A DNA stretch of 64,000 nucleotides from Hordeum vulgare subsp. vulgare (taxonomy: Eukaryota > Streptophyta > Magnoliopsida > Poales > Poaceae), in assembly GCF_904849725.1 (NCBI RefSeq), contig NC_058524.1:547835763-547899762 (forward strand), given 5' to 3'. The stretch's first letter is position 1. Every line of letters begins with the position of its first letter. Shown here piece after piece: positions 21,559 to 31,064 of this stretch. Below the pieces are notes generated by a model. That model was not told the DNA's origin. It saw only the letters and a program-made list of their open reading frames with translations, and ran no database searches. The translations under genes were made by a program, and so were the position numbers.

Positions 21559-22363
21559 TGGCTATTCGAAAATTCTCCGTTCTCTCTTCCGATTCGAGAA
21601 GGTTTTGTCATAAGGACTTGATCAACCCCATTGACGAATTTCTTCCGATGACCATGAAATGGATGAATCAAGGAGTCACATCCCTCTGTTTTGAGTCTTC
21701 ATTTTCTTTTGCTTAGAAGAAAAATGATAGAATTAGTTTAGCTTTTCCTATTTTCTGTTTTAGCGTCCCGGAGAAAAATACCTAAAAATAAAAATTCTCC
21801 GATGGTCCTGGAAATTTAGTATGATTTTTTCTCGAATTTTTGAAAATTTCTGGGCCTGAGAGCTGGTCAGGGGGACTGGCCAATGGGCCACAAGCCCCCC
21901 CCCCACCGCCACCTACCCCCCTGGTGGCGGGGTGCAAGCTTGTGGGTCCCACAGGCATCCCCTCCACTCACTCCAGCTCTCAGCCTCTTCTTCCACCTCC
22001 AGAAAAAATTGTTTCGCAGCTGAAACCCGTGTTCTTGCTCATTTGGTTGTGATTTTCGATCTCCTTGCTCAAAGCACCATTCTCCGAACTGTTTTGGGGA
22101 AATTGCTCCTTGGTAAGTGACTCCTCCATTGGTCCAATTAGTTTTTGCTCTAGTGCTTTATCCTTCGCGAATTTTTGATACCTTGGTGACCCTGTTCTTG
22201 AGCTATAAAAGTTGATTTTAGCTGGTCCCAAGTAGTTTTAGCGCGTGATACGGTCTCTAGGCACTCGTAGGAGTATTTTCTACAAGTTGGGTTGATCCTT
22301 GTTCACTTTTCTTTTGAAGTCTCTAAAAATTTCAGAATTTTTCAGAGCTAGAAAAAGGAAAAG
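21559..22363 (+). promoter_or_regulatory. Spacer with an LTR-like promoter segment ahead of the third ORF
   Basis: No gene is seen in this 805-bp spacer. From about 21840 to 22120 it resembles the promoter part of the element's own LTR: a run of tcctggaaattta type, a GC hairpin (gggccacaagccccc / caagcttgtgggtccc, 21884-21950), ccagctct, and a splice-donor-like ttggtaagtgac near 22109. It may give the third ORF its own transcript. This is inferred from resemblance only. Confidence 0.45.
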
Positions 22364-23431
22364 ATGAGGAGGTTCTTGAGAGGCTCTTCAAGCCGTAACC
22401 ACAAGGAGGATGAGAAGAACCACCCCAAGTATGTAGTCCCTCGAGTCACAGAAGTTCGAGCGTGCGAGTGGCCAAGTGATGAATTTTTGCGCGCCGTCGG
22501 ACTTTATAAAGACTTTTATTACTTGGTGGAGAACGCAAGTCTTACTGCGTTTGTTGAAGATAAGTGCCCACAATATCTCCTCCTCACCAATATTTTCGTT
22601 CAAAGCTTCAACTTTTATCCGAGGAAGAATCCTCCCATGGTTGAGTTCATGATATAAGATGTCCCCCAGTGCATGACGCTGCAGGATTTTCGCAATGTAT
22701 GCAAATTACCTTATGTTGGGGATATCCGTGACCCTCGTCCACGGGACTTGGAGGATTTCATTAGTTCTATTGTTGTTGGAGAGGAGAGAGGAGTGTCTCG
22801 CGCTAGAATTGCTAGCATACATTTTCCTGTGCTTCGGTACTTCTCACTATTTGTGGGAAAATGTTTGATTGACCGTGGGGAGGCTGGATCACTTAGTTCT
22901 CCCGACCTTGCGGTTTTGCGCGAAGGCCTTTATAACGATAAGACTTATAGCTTGGGCGCTATAGTAGCTCAATGGTTGAACCTGAACCGTTCTAAAGGTG
23001 TCGTCTATGGAGGTATCTACGCTACCCGTCTTGCCAGACACTTTGAGATACCCATTAGACTGGGAGAGGAAGGAGAGATGCTTCTCCCTAAGCGATATCT
23101 GGATTATGACAGCATGGTTCGTCATGATTTTCTGGATAGAGATGCTAGTAGACGGATGATTTATAACCTGGTGTTTAGTCAGGGTACTCGGGAGACTATT
23201 ACTTTGCCAGCTCCTTGTTTGTTTGATCTTCATGCAGGCAGGTACACTATTATGCCCGCGGACATCTACGCATATTGGGGCTTGGCCCAACCATAGGCGC
23301 CCGTGCCCGAGCCGCTAGTCGAGTACCAGACGCCAGTTTATCAGTGGGAGCCAGAGGAGCTCACACAGCAGTGGCATCCACAGTCGGCTCCGGAGTATCC
23401 TGGAGCTGGTTATTTCCCACCTTGGGAGTAG
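22364..23431 (+). pseudogene. Third ORF of gypsy-2 (plant transposon ORF of unknown function)
   Basis: One frame of about 355 codons, split by stops at 22655-22657 (TAA) and 23294-23296 (TAG). It begins MRRFLRGSSSRNHKEDEKNH, a basic start. The body has RACEWPSDEFLRAVGL, YLLLTNIFVQSFNFYP and MTLQDFRNVCKLPYVGD, then mixed alpha/beta-looking sequence to about residue 310. The tail is rich in Pro, Gln and Trp (PVYQWEPEELTQQW, GYFPPWE). It stands where Athila elements carry their extra env-position gene, and its style recalls the plant ATHILA ORF-1/putative plant transposon proteins. I see no signal peptide or membrane segment. The TAG probably was CAG. Function unknown. Confidence 0.6.
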
Positions 23432-25355
23432 ACCAAGCTAGGCCAAAAATCCTAAGCTTGGGAGAGTACGTGTTCTCACCGACTTTACATTCATGCTTAT
23501 GCTTTCACTTTGTTAGCCGGTGTTTACACTTTGCCACTGTATTATCCATGCTAGTTTCTTTTTGTTTTCTTGTTTTCTTTTTTTGTGTCCTTTTGAGAAA
23601 ACCCAAAAAGATTTTTCTTTCTTCTTTTGCTTGTTGGGAGTTTTCCCGTCTAAATAGTTTTCTTTTTCTTTGTGTCAAGGTAGGAGATATTGGTTACAAT
23701 GCTTAGTGGTTCTTACATGCTTACCTGTTTAGCTTTCAAAGAGCCATATTATTTTGTCTTCTCCTTTGTGTTTGCCTGCAGATTCAGCTTAGTCCAATGG
23801 GCTTATTATCGTTTTCATCGTTCGATCGTGCAAATGAAAGGCAACAATGATGATATATGATGAAGTGACTGAGACTGAAAAGCTGGTATGAACTCTATCT
23901 ATTTTGTTTTTGTAAATATGACTAGCTTGTAGACCCAGATTTAGCTTTGTTGTGAGAGAACCATGTTTGCAATGACAACTTAGAGATCATAGTTTCTGAT
24001 GCCATGCTTATTTAGCTGAGAGCTTATAATGGTTTGTCTTGATTGCCAACATAGATTTTGAGATGACTATGATGTAGTATGATAGGATGGTATTCTCCTT
24101 TGAATATTTCAAGTGGCTTGACTTGGCGCATGTTCATGCATGTAGTTGAAACAAAACCAACATAGCCTCTATGATGTTCGTGTTCATGGTGATTTTTATC
24201 CTGCTCATGCTTGCATTCAATGTTAGTCAAACTCATTGCATCTTGATGACTGTTGTCGCTCTCTAGTTGGTCGATTCCCAGTCTTTTGCTAGCCTTCACT
24301 TGTACTAAGAAGGAATGCTGCTTGTGCATCCACTTCCATGAACCCAAAAGTTGTTCCATGAGAGTCCCCCATACCTACCTATTTGCGGTATCTACCTGCC
24401 GTTCGAAGTAAATTTGCATGTGCCATTCTCTAAACCTTCAAGAAATAAATCTGTTTTGCATGCCCGAACCGCTCATGTGGTGACAGGGGGCTATTGGTAT
24501 CTTCCATGCTAGGAGTGTTATCCTCGACATGTGTTTATTCACAATCATTCACGAGAAAGGGGCCGGTATTTGGGATGCCCAGTTCCATGCTTAAATCGAA
24601 AACATAACTGTAAAACAAGACTCCCCCCGGATTGATGTTAGTATGGACGGTACCCGAGGATTCGGCTAGCCATGGAGTGTGATTGATTGGTGGTGGGGGA
24701 GTTAAAACTTGACTTTTCTGTTTGGGAACCGCCTATAGCATGAGTAGCATGGAAGATATTGAGAACTCTTGGTCATTGCGTTGACAATGAAAGCATGCCA
24801 CCCAAAATTATTATCTCTCTTTTCAAAGCTTGAGCTCTGGCACCTATGCAAATCAATGCTTCCCTCTGTGAAGGGTCTGTCTATTTATTTTCCTGTCGAG
24901 TCATCCTCCTCTTATATAAGCACCAATTAGAGAGCACCTATGTCATTTTTATGCTTTGCTTTTGATTGATATTGAGTATGACTATGACTAATCTTCGTTG
25001 CTATGAATTACAATGTTTAGTCAGCCCTTGATCTTTGAAAGTGCTCTGCATTTATGTTTTGCGGTCTCAGAAAGAGCTAGCGAGATACCACCTATTCATA
25101 TTGCTTCATGCTCGTTTTGATTGAAGTGTTGGTATTTGAAACTCATTATTATTTGCTCGTTAGCTAATTATGCCATTGATATTAGTTTACCGTGAGACCT
25201 TTGTGTCATTTGCTTATGTGGTTAACTTGTGATCTTGCTGAAATTTTGGTTATGAGTTAGACATAGTTGCAACAACAAGATCAAACAGAGTTTGTCAAAG
25301 TTTTGCTTTCTCTCTCAGTTTGTCAACTGAGTTGCTTGAGGACAAGCAAGGTTTT
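23432..25355 (+). other. Long 3' noncoding region of gypsy-2
   Basis: About 1.9 kb without a credible gene. It has an early PPT-like motif aagcttgggagagta at 23454-23468, a T-rich stretch (23560-23670) and ordinary AT-balanced sequence. A long untranslated 3' region is usual for this group. Confidence 0.6.
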
Positions 25356-25369
25356 AAGCTTGGGGGAGT
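25356..25369 (+). other. Polypurine tract of gypsy-2
   Basis: aagcttgggggagt directly precedes the LTR start TGATACG at 25370; it primes plus-strand DNA. Confidence 0.75.
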
Positions 25370-26899
25370 TGATACGTCTCCAACGTATCTACTTTTCCAA
25401 ACTCTTTTGCCCTTTTTTGGACTATAATTTGCATGATTTGAATGGAACTAACCTGGACTGACGCTGTTTTCAGCAGAATTGCCTTGGTGTTATTTTTGTG
25501 CAGAAATCAAAGTTCTCCAAACATCCTGAAAATTTACGGGGAGCAGTTTTGGAAAATATCAAAAATACCTGCGCCAGGATCCACCTCAGGCGGTGGGACA
25601 GTGGGCCACAAGCCCCTGCTCCGCCACCACCCCCCTGGTGGCGGTGGGCAGGCTTGTGGGGCCCACAGGCACCTGCCGCCCCCAACCCCAGCTCTATAAG
25701 TTGTCTTTCGTCCCAGAAAAAATAAAAAGAGAAGTTTTCGTCGCATTTTTGATACGGAGGCGCCGCCACCACCTATTCTTCATCTGGAGGGCAGATCTGG
25801 AGTCCGTCTTGGGCTCCGGAGAGGGGAAATCATCGCCATCGTCATCATCAACCTTCTTCCCTCTCCATTTTCATGAAGCTCTTCGTCGTTCGTGAGTAAT
25901 CTATTCGTAGGCTCGCTGGGCGGTGATGAGTAGGATGAGATCTATCATGTAATCGAGTTAGTTTTGATGGGGATTGATCCCTAGTATCCACTATGTTCTG
26001 AGATTTGATGTTGCTACTACTTTGCCATGCTTAATGCTTGTCACTAGGGCCCGAGTGCCATGATTTCAGATCTAAAATTATTATGTTGTCACCAATATAT
26101 GTGTGTTTTAGATCCGATCTTGCAAGCTGTAGTTACCTACTATGTGTTATGATCCGGCAACCCCGGATTAACAATAACCGGAACCACTCCCGGTGATGAC
26201 CATAGTTTGAGGAGTTCATGTGTTCACCAAGTGCTAATGCGTTGGTCTGGTTCTTTATTAAAAGGAGAACCTTAATATCCCGTAGTTTCCTTTTGGACCC
26301 CGCTGCCACGGGAGGGATGGACAATAGAAGTCATGCAAGTTCTTTTCCCTAAGCACGTATGACGACACACAGAATGCATGCCTACATCACATTGACGAAC
26401 AGGAGCTAGCCACTTATCTCTCTGTGTTATAGCTGTTGCATGATGAATATCATCCAAACAAATCACCGACCCATTGCCTACGAGTTTGTCCTACTGTTGC
26501 TACTGTTGTTGCTTGTCTTGCTCTGCTGCTGCTACTACTGCTGCTACTGCTGTTACTTGTCTTGCTCTGCTGCTACTACTGTTGCTACTACTATCGTTAC
26601 TTGTCTTGCTCTGCTGCTACTGATGCTACTACTGTCGCTTGCTACTGTTGCTACTTGCTACTGCTGTCACTACTGTTGTTCCTTGCCGCTGCTATTGCTC
26701 GTTACACTGTCGTTACTCGCTATTTTGCTGTTACTACTGTGCTTGCAGATACTAATCTTTCTGGTGTGGTTGAATCTGACAAATTCAGCTGCTAATACTT
26801 GAGAGTATACTCTCACCTCCTGACTGGCTTACCTACAAATTTGGGTCGAATACTCTACCCTCGAAAACTGCTGCGAACCCACGCGCTGGTGGGCCATCA
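25370..26899 (+). repeat. Right LTR of gypsy-2
   Basis: 1530 bp, equal in length to the left copy and nearly identical by eye, with the hairpin at 25602-25664. It is followed by primer-site-region sequence rather than by host DNA. Confidence 0.9.
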
Positions 26900-27144
26900 A
26901 CAACATTCTTCCAGTTTCATTGTCGGGGAGTGCTATCAGCATTCTTCTGGTGCCGTTGCAGGAGAAGGTTAGTTGTTATAAGCATTCGTCTAGCTAACGC
27001 CAGAGATTGCAGGATCAGCCCTTTTCTGGAGCCATTGCCAGGGAAGCACAGCTGACGTTAGCATTTTTCCGGCGCCGTTGTCGGGGAGGTATTGCTATAT
27101 TCTCTGAGTCACTTGGGATTTATATCTGCTGATCACTATTCTCT
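26900..27144 (+). repeat. Duplicated 5' internal start of gypsy-2 and filler at the deletion junction
   Basis: 26900-27139 repeats 18427-18663, including all four primer-site-like motifs, and then breaks off at gatcactat. The next five bases (tctct) and gagtca of Angela-1 together repeat attctctgagtca from 27100-27112, 40 bases earlier. Angela-1 sequence starts at 27145. Confidence 0.75.
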
Positions 27145-28280
27145 GAGTCAATAATCTAGCTCACATGACTATGTGATTTACATTGTAATGAATCTAACAC
27201 CTATACACCTCTGGTGTTGATCATGTTTCGCTCGTGGAAGAGGCTTAGTCAACAGGTCTAGAACATTCTGATTCGTGTGCACTTTGCAAATACTTATGTC
27301 CTCCTCCTTGATGTAATCGCGGATGGAATTGAAGCATCGCTTTATGTGTCTAGTCCTCTTGTGAAACCTTTGTTCCTTGGCAATAGCAATGACACCATTG
27401 TTGTCACAGAACAAAATCATTGGATCGAGTGTATTGGGAACAACTCCAAGATCTATCATGAACTCCTTCATCCAGTCACCTTCTTTGGTCGCCTCCGAGG
27501 CAGTAATGTACTCTGCTTCACATGTAGAATCGGGTACCATGCTCTCCTTGGAACTGCGCTAGCTTACCGCACCCCCATCGAGAATAAATACGTATTTGGT
27601 TTGAGACTCGGAGTCATCCGGATCAGTGTCAAACCTGGCCTCGACGTAACCCTTTATAACGAGCTCTTTATCACCTCCATATATGAGAAACATTTCCGTA
27701 GTCCTTTTCAGGTACTTCAAAATATTCTTGACCGTTGTCCAGTGTTCCATTCCTGGATCACTTTGAAACCTTCCCTCCATACTTATGGAAAGGCTAACAT
27801 CAGGTCTTGTGCACAACATTGCATACATGATAGAGCCTATGGTTGAAGCATAGGGGACGACACTCATCTTTTCTCTATCTTCTACAGTCACTCGGCATTG
27901 AGTCTTACCCAACTTCACACCTTACAACACACGCAAGAACCCTTTCTTGGACTGTTCCATTTGAACTTCTTCAAAATTTTGTCAAGGTATGTGCTCCCTG
28001 AAAGTCCTATTTAGCGTCTTGGTCCATCTCTATAGATCTTGATGCCTAATATGTAAGCAGCTTCTCCTAGGTCCTTCATTGAAAAACTTTTATGCAAATA
28101 ATCCGTTACGCTTCCCAAAAGTTCTATATTGTTTCCAATCAGCAATATGTCATCCACATATAATATTAGAAATGCTATAGAGCTCCCACTCACTTTCTTG
28201 TAAATACAAGATTCTCCATAAACTTGTATAAACCCAAACGCCTTGATCACCTCATCAAAGCGCTGATTCCAACTCCGAGA
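27145..28280 (-). pseudogene. Angela-1 pol, C-terminal RT and RNase H
   Basis: This minus-strand remnant aligns with Angela-2 at 60641-61775. It runs from the RT palm with LILYVDDILLIGNN (28011-28250), through a central piece (27559-27918: SVVPYASTIGSIMYAMLCTRP and LKYLKRTTEMFLIYGGD), to RNase H (27178-27540: STCEAEYITASEATKEG, MILFCDNNGVIAIAKE, LLTKPLPRAKHDQHQRC). Frameshifts separate the three pieces (near 27550 and 27930-28010), so it is inactive. The left part (27145-27177) is the stretch between the stop and the lost 3' LTR. It is cut at 28280 by the SIRE-like copia; about 50 bp of Angela (equivalent to 61776-61825) are missing at that join. Confidence 0.85.
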
Positions 28281-28949
28281 GATCGATAGAAGACGTGTCT
28301 AGAGGGGGGTGAATAGACTATTTGTCTAGATAAAAATCCTAGCCTTACCAATTTTGATAGAGGGTAGAATTTCAGCAATACTAACAAGTCTAGTGCATCC
28401 TACACATGTTAGTCACCATATATGGCAGCGAAAAAGTAAAGACTTTGCACATGTAAAGGAGTAGAGGCTAGGAAGATAAGACGCGAAGAAGTTGACACAA
28501 CGATTTTTGGCATGGTTCCGATAGGTGGCGTTATCGTACGTCCATGTTAGTGGAGACTTCAACCCACAGAGGGTAACAGATGCGAGGGTCCACGGAGGGC
28601 TCCACCCATGAAGGGTCCACAAAGAAGTGGACTTGTCTATTACATCACGGCTTCCGTCCACGGAGGACTAGCCTTACTCACGGTAGATCTTCACGAAGTA
28701 GGCGATCTCCTTGCCCTTACAAACATCTTGGTTCAACTCCACAACACGAAATAGGAGGCTCCCAAGCGACACCTAACCAATCTAAGAGGCACCACCCTCC
28801 AAAAGGTAATAGATGTGGTAGATCAACGAACTCCTTGCTCTTGTGCTTCTAAAGATAGTCTCCTCAACACAAAATCACTCTCTCACAGAATATGCATGGG
28901 TAGGAGAGGTTGATTTGGTGGAAAGCAGTTTGGGGAGGCTAGAGATCAA
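28281..28949 (-). repeat. 3' LTR of the SIRE-like copia, first part
   Basis: It matches 45111-45772 in the 5' LTR and stops at gagatcaa, where CACTA-1 is inserted; it resumes at 35073. The last three bases (caa) are the target duplication. The short frame at 28413-28661 is mirrored in the other LTR (45239-45487) and is not a gene. Confidence 0.85.
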
Positions 28950-28969
28950 CACTATAGGAATCACCTTCT

Positions 28970-29440
28970 TTGTCGTCAGCCATCAGAGGCGGCAAAGAGG
29001 TCCACACCGACGACAAAGAGCTTTGTTGTCTGCCACCTGTCGGCAAAGATTCTACGACAGCCTACGACGGCATTGTAGCTTCTTTGCTGTCAGCCTACCC
29101 TAAGCGGACGGCAAAGCTCTTTGTCGTCCGTGTAAGACACTAAGCAATCGGCAAAGAGATTGAGACGGTAGCCGACATGCGACGCCTTTGTTAGGGCTAA
29201 CGGAGGCTTTGCCGTCTTCTTGCCCCTTCTCTTTGTCGTCTGTCACTGTCCGCTTTGCTGTCGGCCTCCCGAGGAGGCGGACGACAAAGAGCCTATATGG
29301 GCCAGCTACTGCTGCTCCCAGGTTGCACAGCTGGGTGCCATGTGGCCTCTTTGTCGTCTGCTCCCTGATGGCAAAGGCCTTTGCCATCAACTGGCAGATG
29401 GCAAAGAGCCCAAATTGTCACTTTTTTGTTTATTTTTTCT
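28970..29440. repeat. Subterminal repeats of CACTA-1, left
   Basis: Many copies of the octamer-like ggcaaaga / tctttgtcgtc in both orientations. In En/Spm elements such motifs bind the element's DNA-binding protein. The right array is at 34740-35060. Confidence 0.7.
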
Positions 29441-29756
29441 ATTTCACAGCACATATATATATAATTCATAGCACATATATGATATATAGGTCACAACACA
29501 TATATGATATACATATAAAGTTCATCAATGCCATTTGTTCGTCAACGTACAACCCATACATCGAAAGAACCAACACATACAAAGTTTTATCCATAAATAC
29601 ATATACATATAGTTCCACATATATTGTTCATCCATATATACATATACATCTAGTTGCACATTGTTCATCAACTCAAATAAAAACTAGAACTAAAGCACTC
29701 CAATGCTAGCTTCCATGCATGTAGTACATCCAATCTGCAAAATGGGAATAACAAAG

Positions 29757-30290
29757 TCAGAAGAAGAAGAAGAAGAAGAAGATATATATATAACAAATAA
29801 GCTAAATTGAAGAAGAAAGAGAAGAAGCAAGAAGAGAAGAAGGAGAAGAAAAACAAGAATAAGGAGGAGGAGGAGGAGGAGAAGGAGAAGGAGGAGATGA
29901 GGAGAAGAAGAAGGAGAAGAAGAAAGATAAGAGGAGGGAGAAGAAGAAGGAGGAGAGAAGAAGGAGAAGAAGGAGAAGAAGGAGGGATCCTTCTCCTCCT
30001 CCTCCTTCTTCTTCTCTTCTTCTTCTCTTCTTCTTCTCTTCTTCTTCTTCTTCCTTCTTTTCATTTTTCCTCTTTCTTCTTCTTCTCCTCTTCTTCTTCT
30101 TCTCCTCCTCCTCCTCCTCCTCCTCTTCTCCTCTTCTTCCTCCTCCTCTTCTTCTTCTTCCTCTTATTTCTATTTCTATTTTTCTTTATCCCCTTCTTCT
30201 ACTAATTCTTCTTTTCTTCTTTTTTCTCTTCTTCTCCTTATTTTTTTCTTCTTCTCTTCTTCTCTTAGGCCTTATTATGTCATTTAGGAG
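29757..30290. repeat. Giant purine/pyrimidine palindrome 1
   Basis: About 240 bases of nearly pure GAA/GGA repeat run into about 290 bases of CTT/CCT repeat, with the centre at ggatcc (29995-30000). An atatatata run interrupts the left arm at 29781-29790. The arms are complementary in register only over stretches. Frames here are translations of simple repeat. Confidence 0.9.
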
Positions 30291-30493
30291 AGAACTTAGC
30301 TAAGTATAGGTCATTTTTTATTAAATAGGCCATTTTGGAGCGAACTAAGCTAATTATGTCATTTTGGAGGATAATTAGCTAAGTTGTGAGCTAACCAAGG
30401 TTCTTATGATGTTTTTACCCTAACTAACCTAATTATGTCATTTTGGAGGATAATTAGCTAAGTATGTCTTTGTTGGGGAAAATAAGCTAAATT

Positions 30494-30850
30494 GAAGAAC
30501 AAAGAGAAGAAGCAAGAAGAGAAGAAGGAGAAGAAAAGGAAGAAGGAGAAGGAGGAGGAGGAGAAGAAGAAGGAGAAGAGGGAGGAGAGAAGAAGGAGAA
30601 GGAGAAGGAGAAGAAGGAGGGAGAATAAGAAGGAGGAGAGAAGAAGGAGAAAAAGGAAGGCTCCTTCTCCTCCTCCTCCTTCTCCTTCTTCTTCTCTTCT
30701 TCTTCTTCTTTTCATTTTTCCTCTTTATTCTCCTCTTCTCATCTTCTTATTCTTCTTATTCTCCTCCTCCTCCTCCTCCTCTTCTCATCTTCTTCCTCCT
30801 CTTCTTCTTCTTCCTCTTATTTATATTTCTATTTTTCTTTATCCTCCTCA
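30494..30850. repeat. Giant purine/pyrimidine palindrome 2
   Basis: A second, shorter copy of the same arrangement, with the centre at about 30660. The entry sequence (aagctaaattgaagaa..) is shared with palindrome 1 and lies 686 bases further on, so the whole block is a tandem duplication. Between and after them are short repeats of attatgtcattttggagga (30355-30450, 30900-30950). Confidence 0.85.
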
Positions 30851-31064
30851 TTTAGGTGGAAGGCAAGCTAACTATATGTCGTTTTGGAGCTAACTTGGGT
30901 TAAATATGTCATTTTAGAGGAGGAGGAGCTAAATTATCTAATTATGTCAAAAATGAACTAGAGAAAACTTACCGTCGTGGTCATCAAGGAGGAGAAACAC
31001 CAGGGTTGCTCGCGCCGACTTCGTTTGGAGACGGTTGCCCTCGGGAAGTGTCGTGCGATGCGGC

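Larger units (their letters stand above)
16897..27139 (+). mobile_element. Gypsy-2: non-autonomous Athila-lineage retrotransposon with an extra ORF
   Basis: Two 1530-bp LTRs (16897-18426 and 25370-26899) flank gag, an aspartic protease and a third ORF, but I find no reverse transcriptase, RNase H or integrase in any frame. The second LTR is followed by a further 240 bp (26900-27139) that repeat the 5' internal start (18427-18663). A single element should not have this after its 3' LTR, so the copy is best read as LTR-internal-LTR-internal, truncated on the right. No target duplication remains. The LTR start TGATACGTCTCCAACG and the PPT aagcttgggggagt are typical of Sabrina/WHAM-type families; I cannot give the exact family. 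Confidence 0.85.

Noticed and set aside
28413..28661. An 82-codon frame found twice (28413-28661 and 45239-45487)
   Set aside because: It lies at the same place in both LTRs of the SIRE-like copia; repetition comes from the LTRs, not from gene conservation.
29690..30893. Lys/Glu-rich and Ser/Leu-rich open frames on both strands
   Set aside because: Simple purine/pyrimidine repeat always stays open in this way; no coding evidence.
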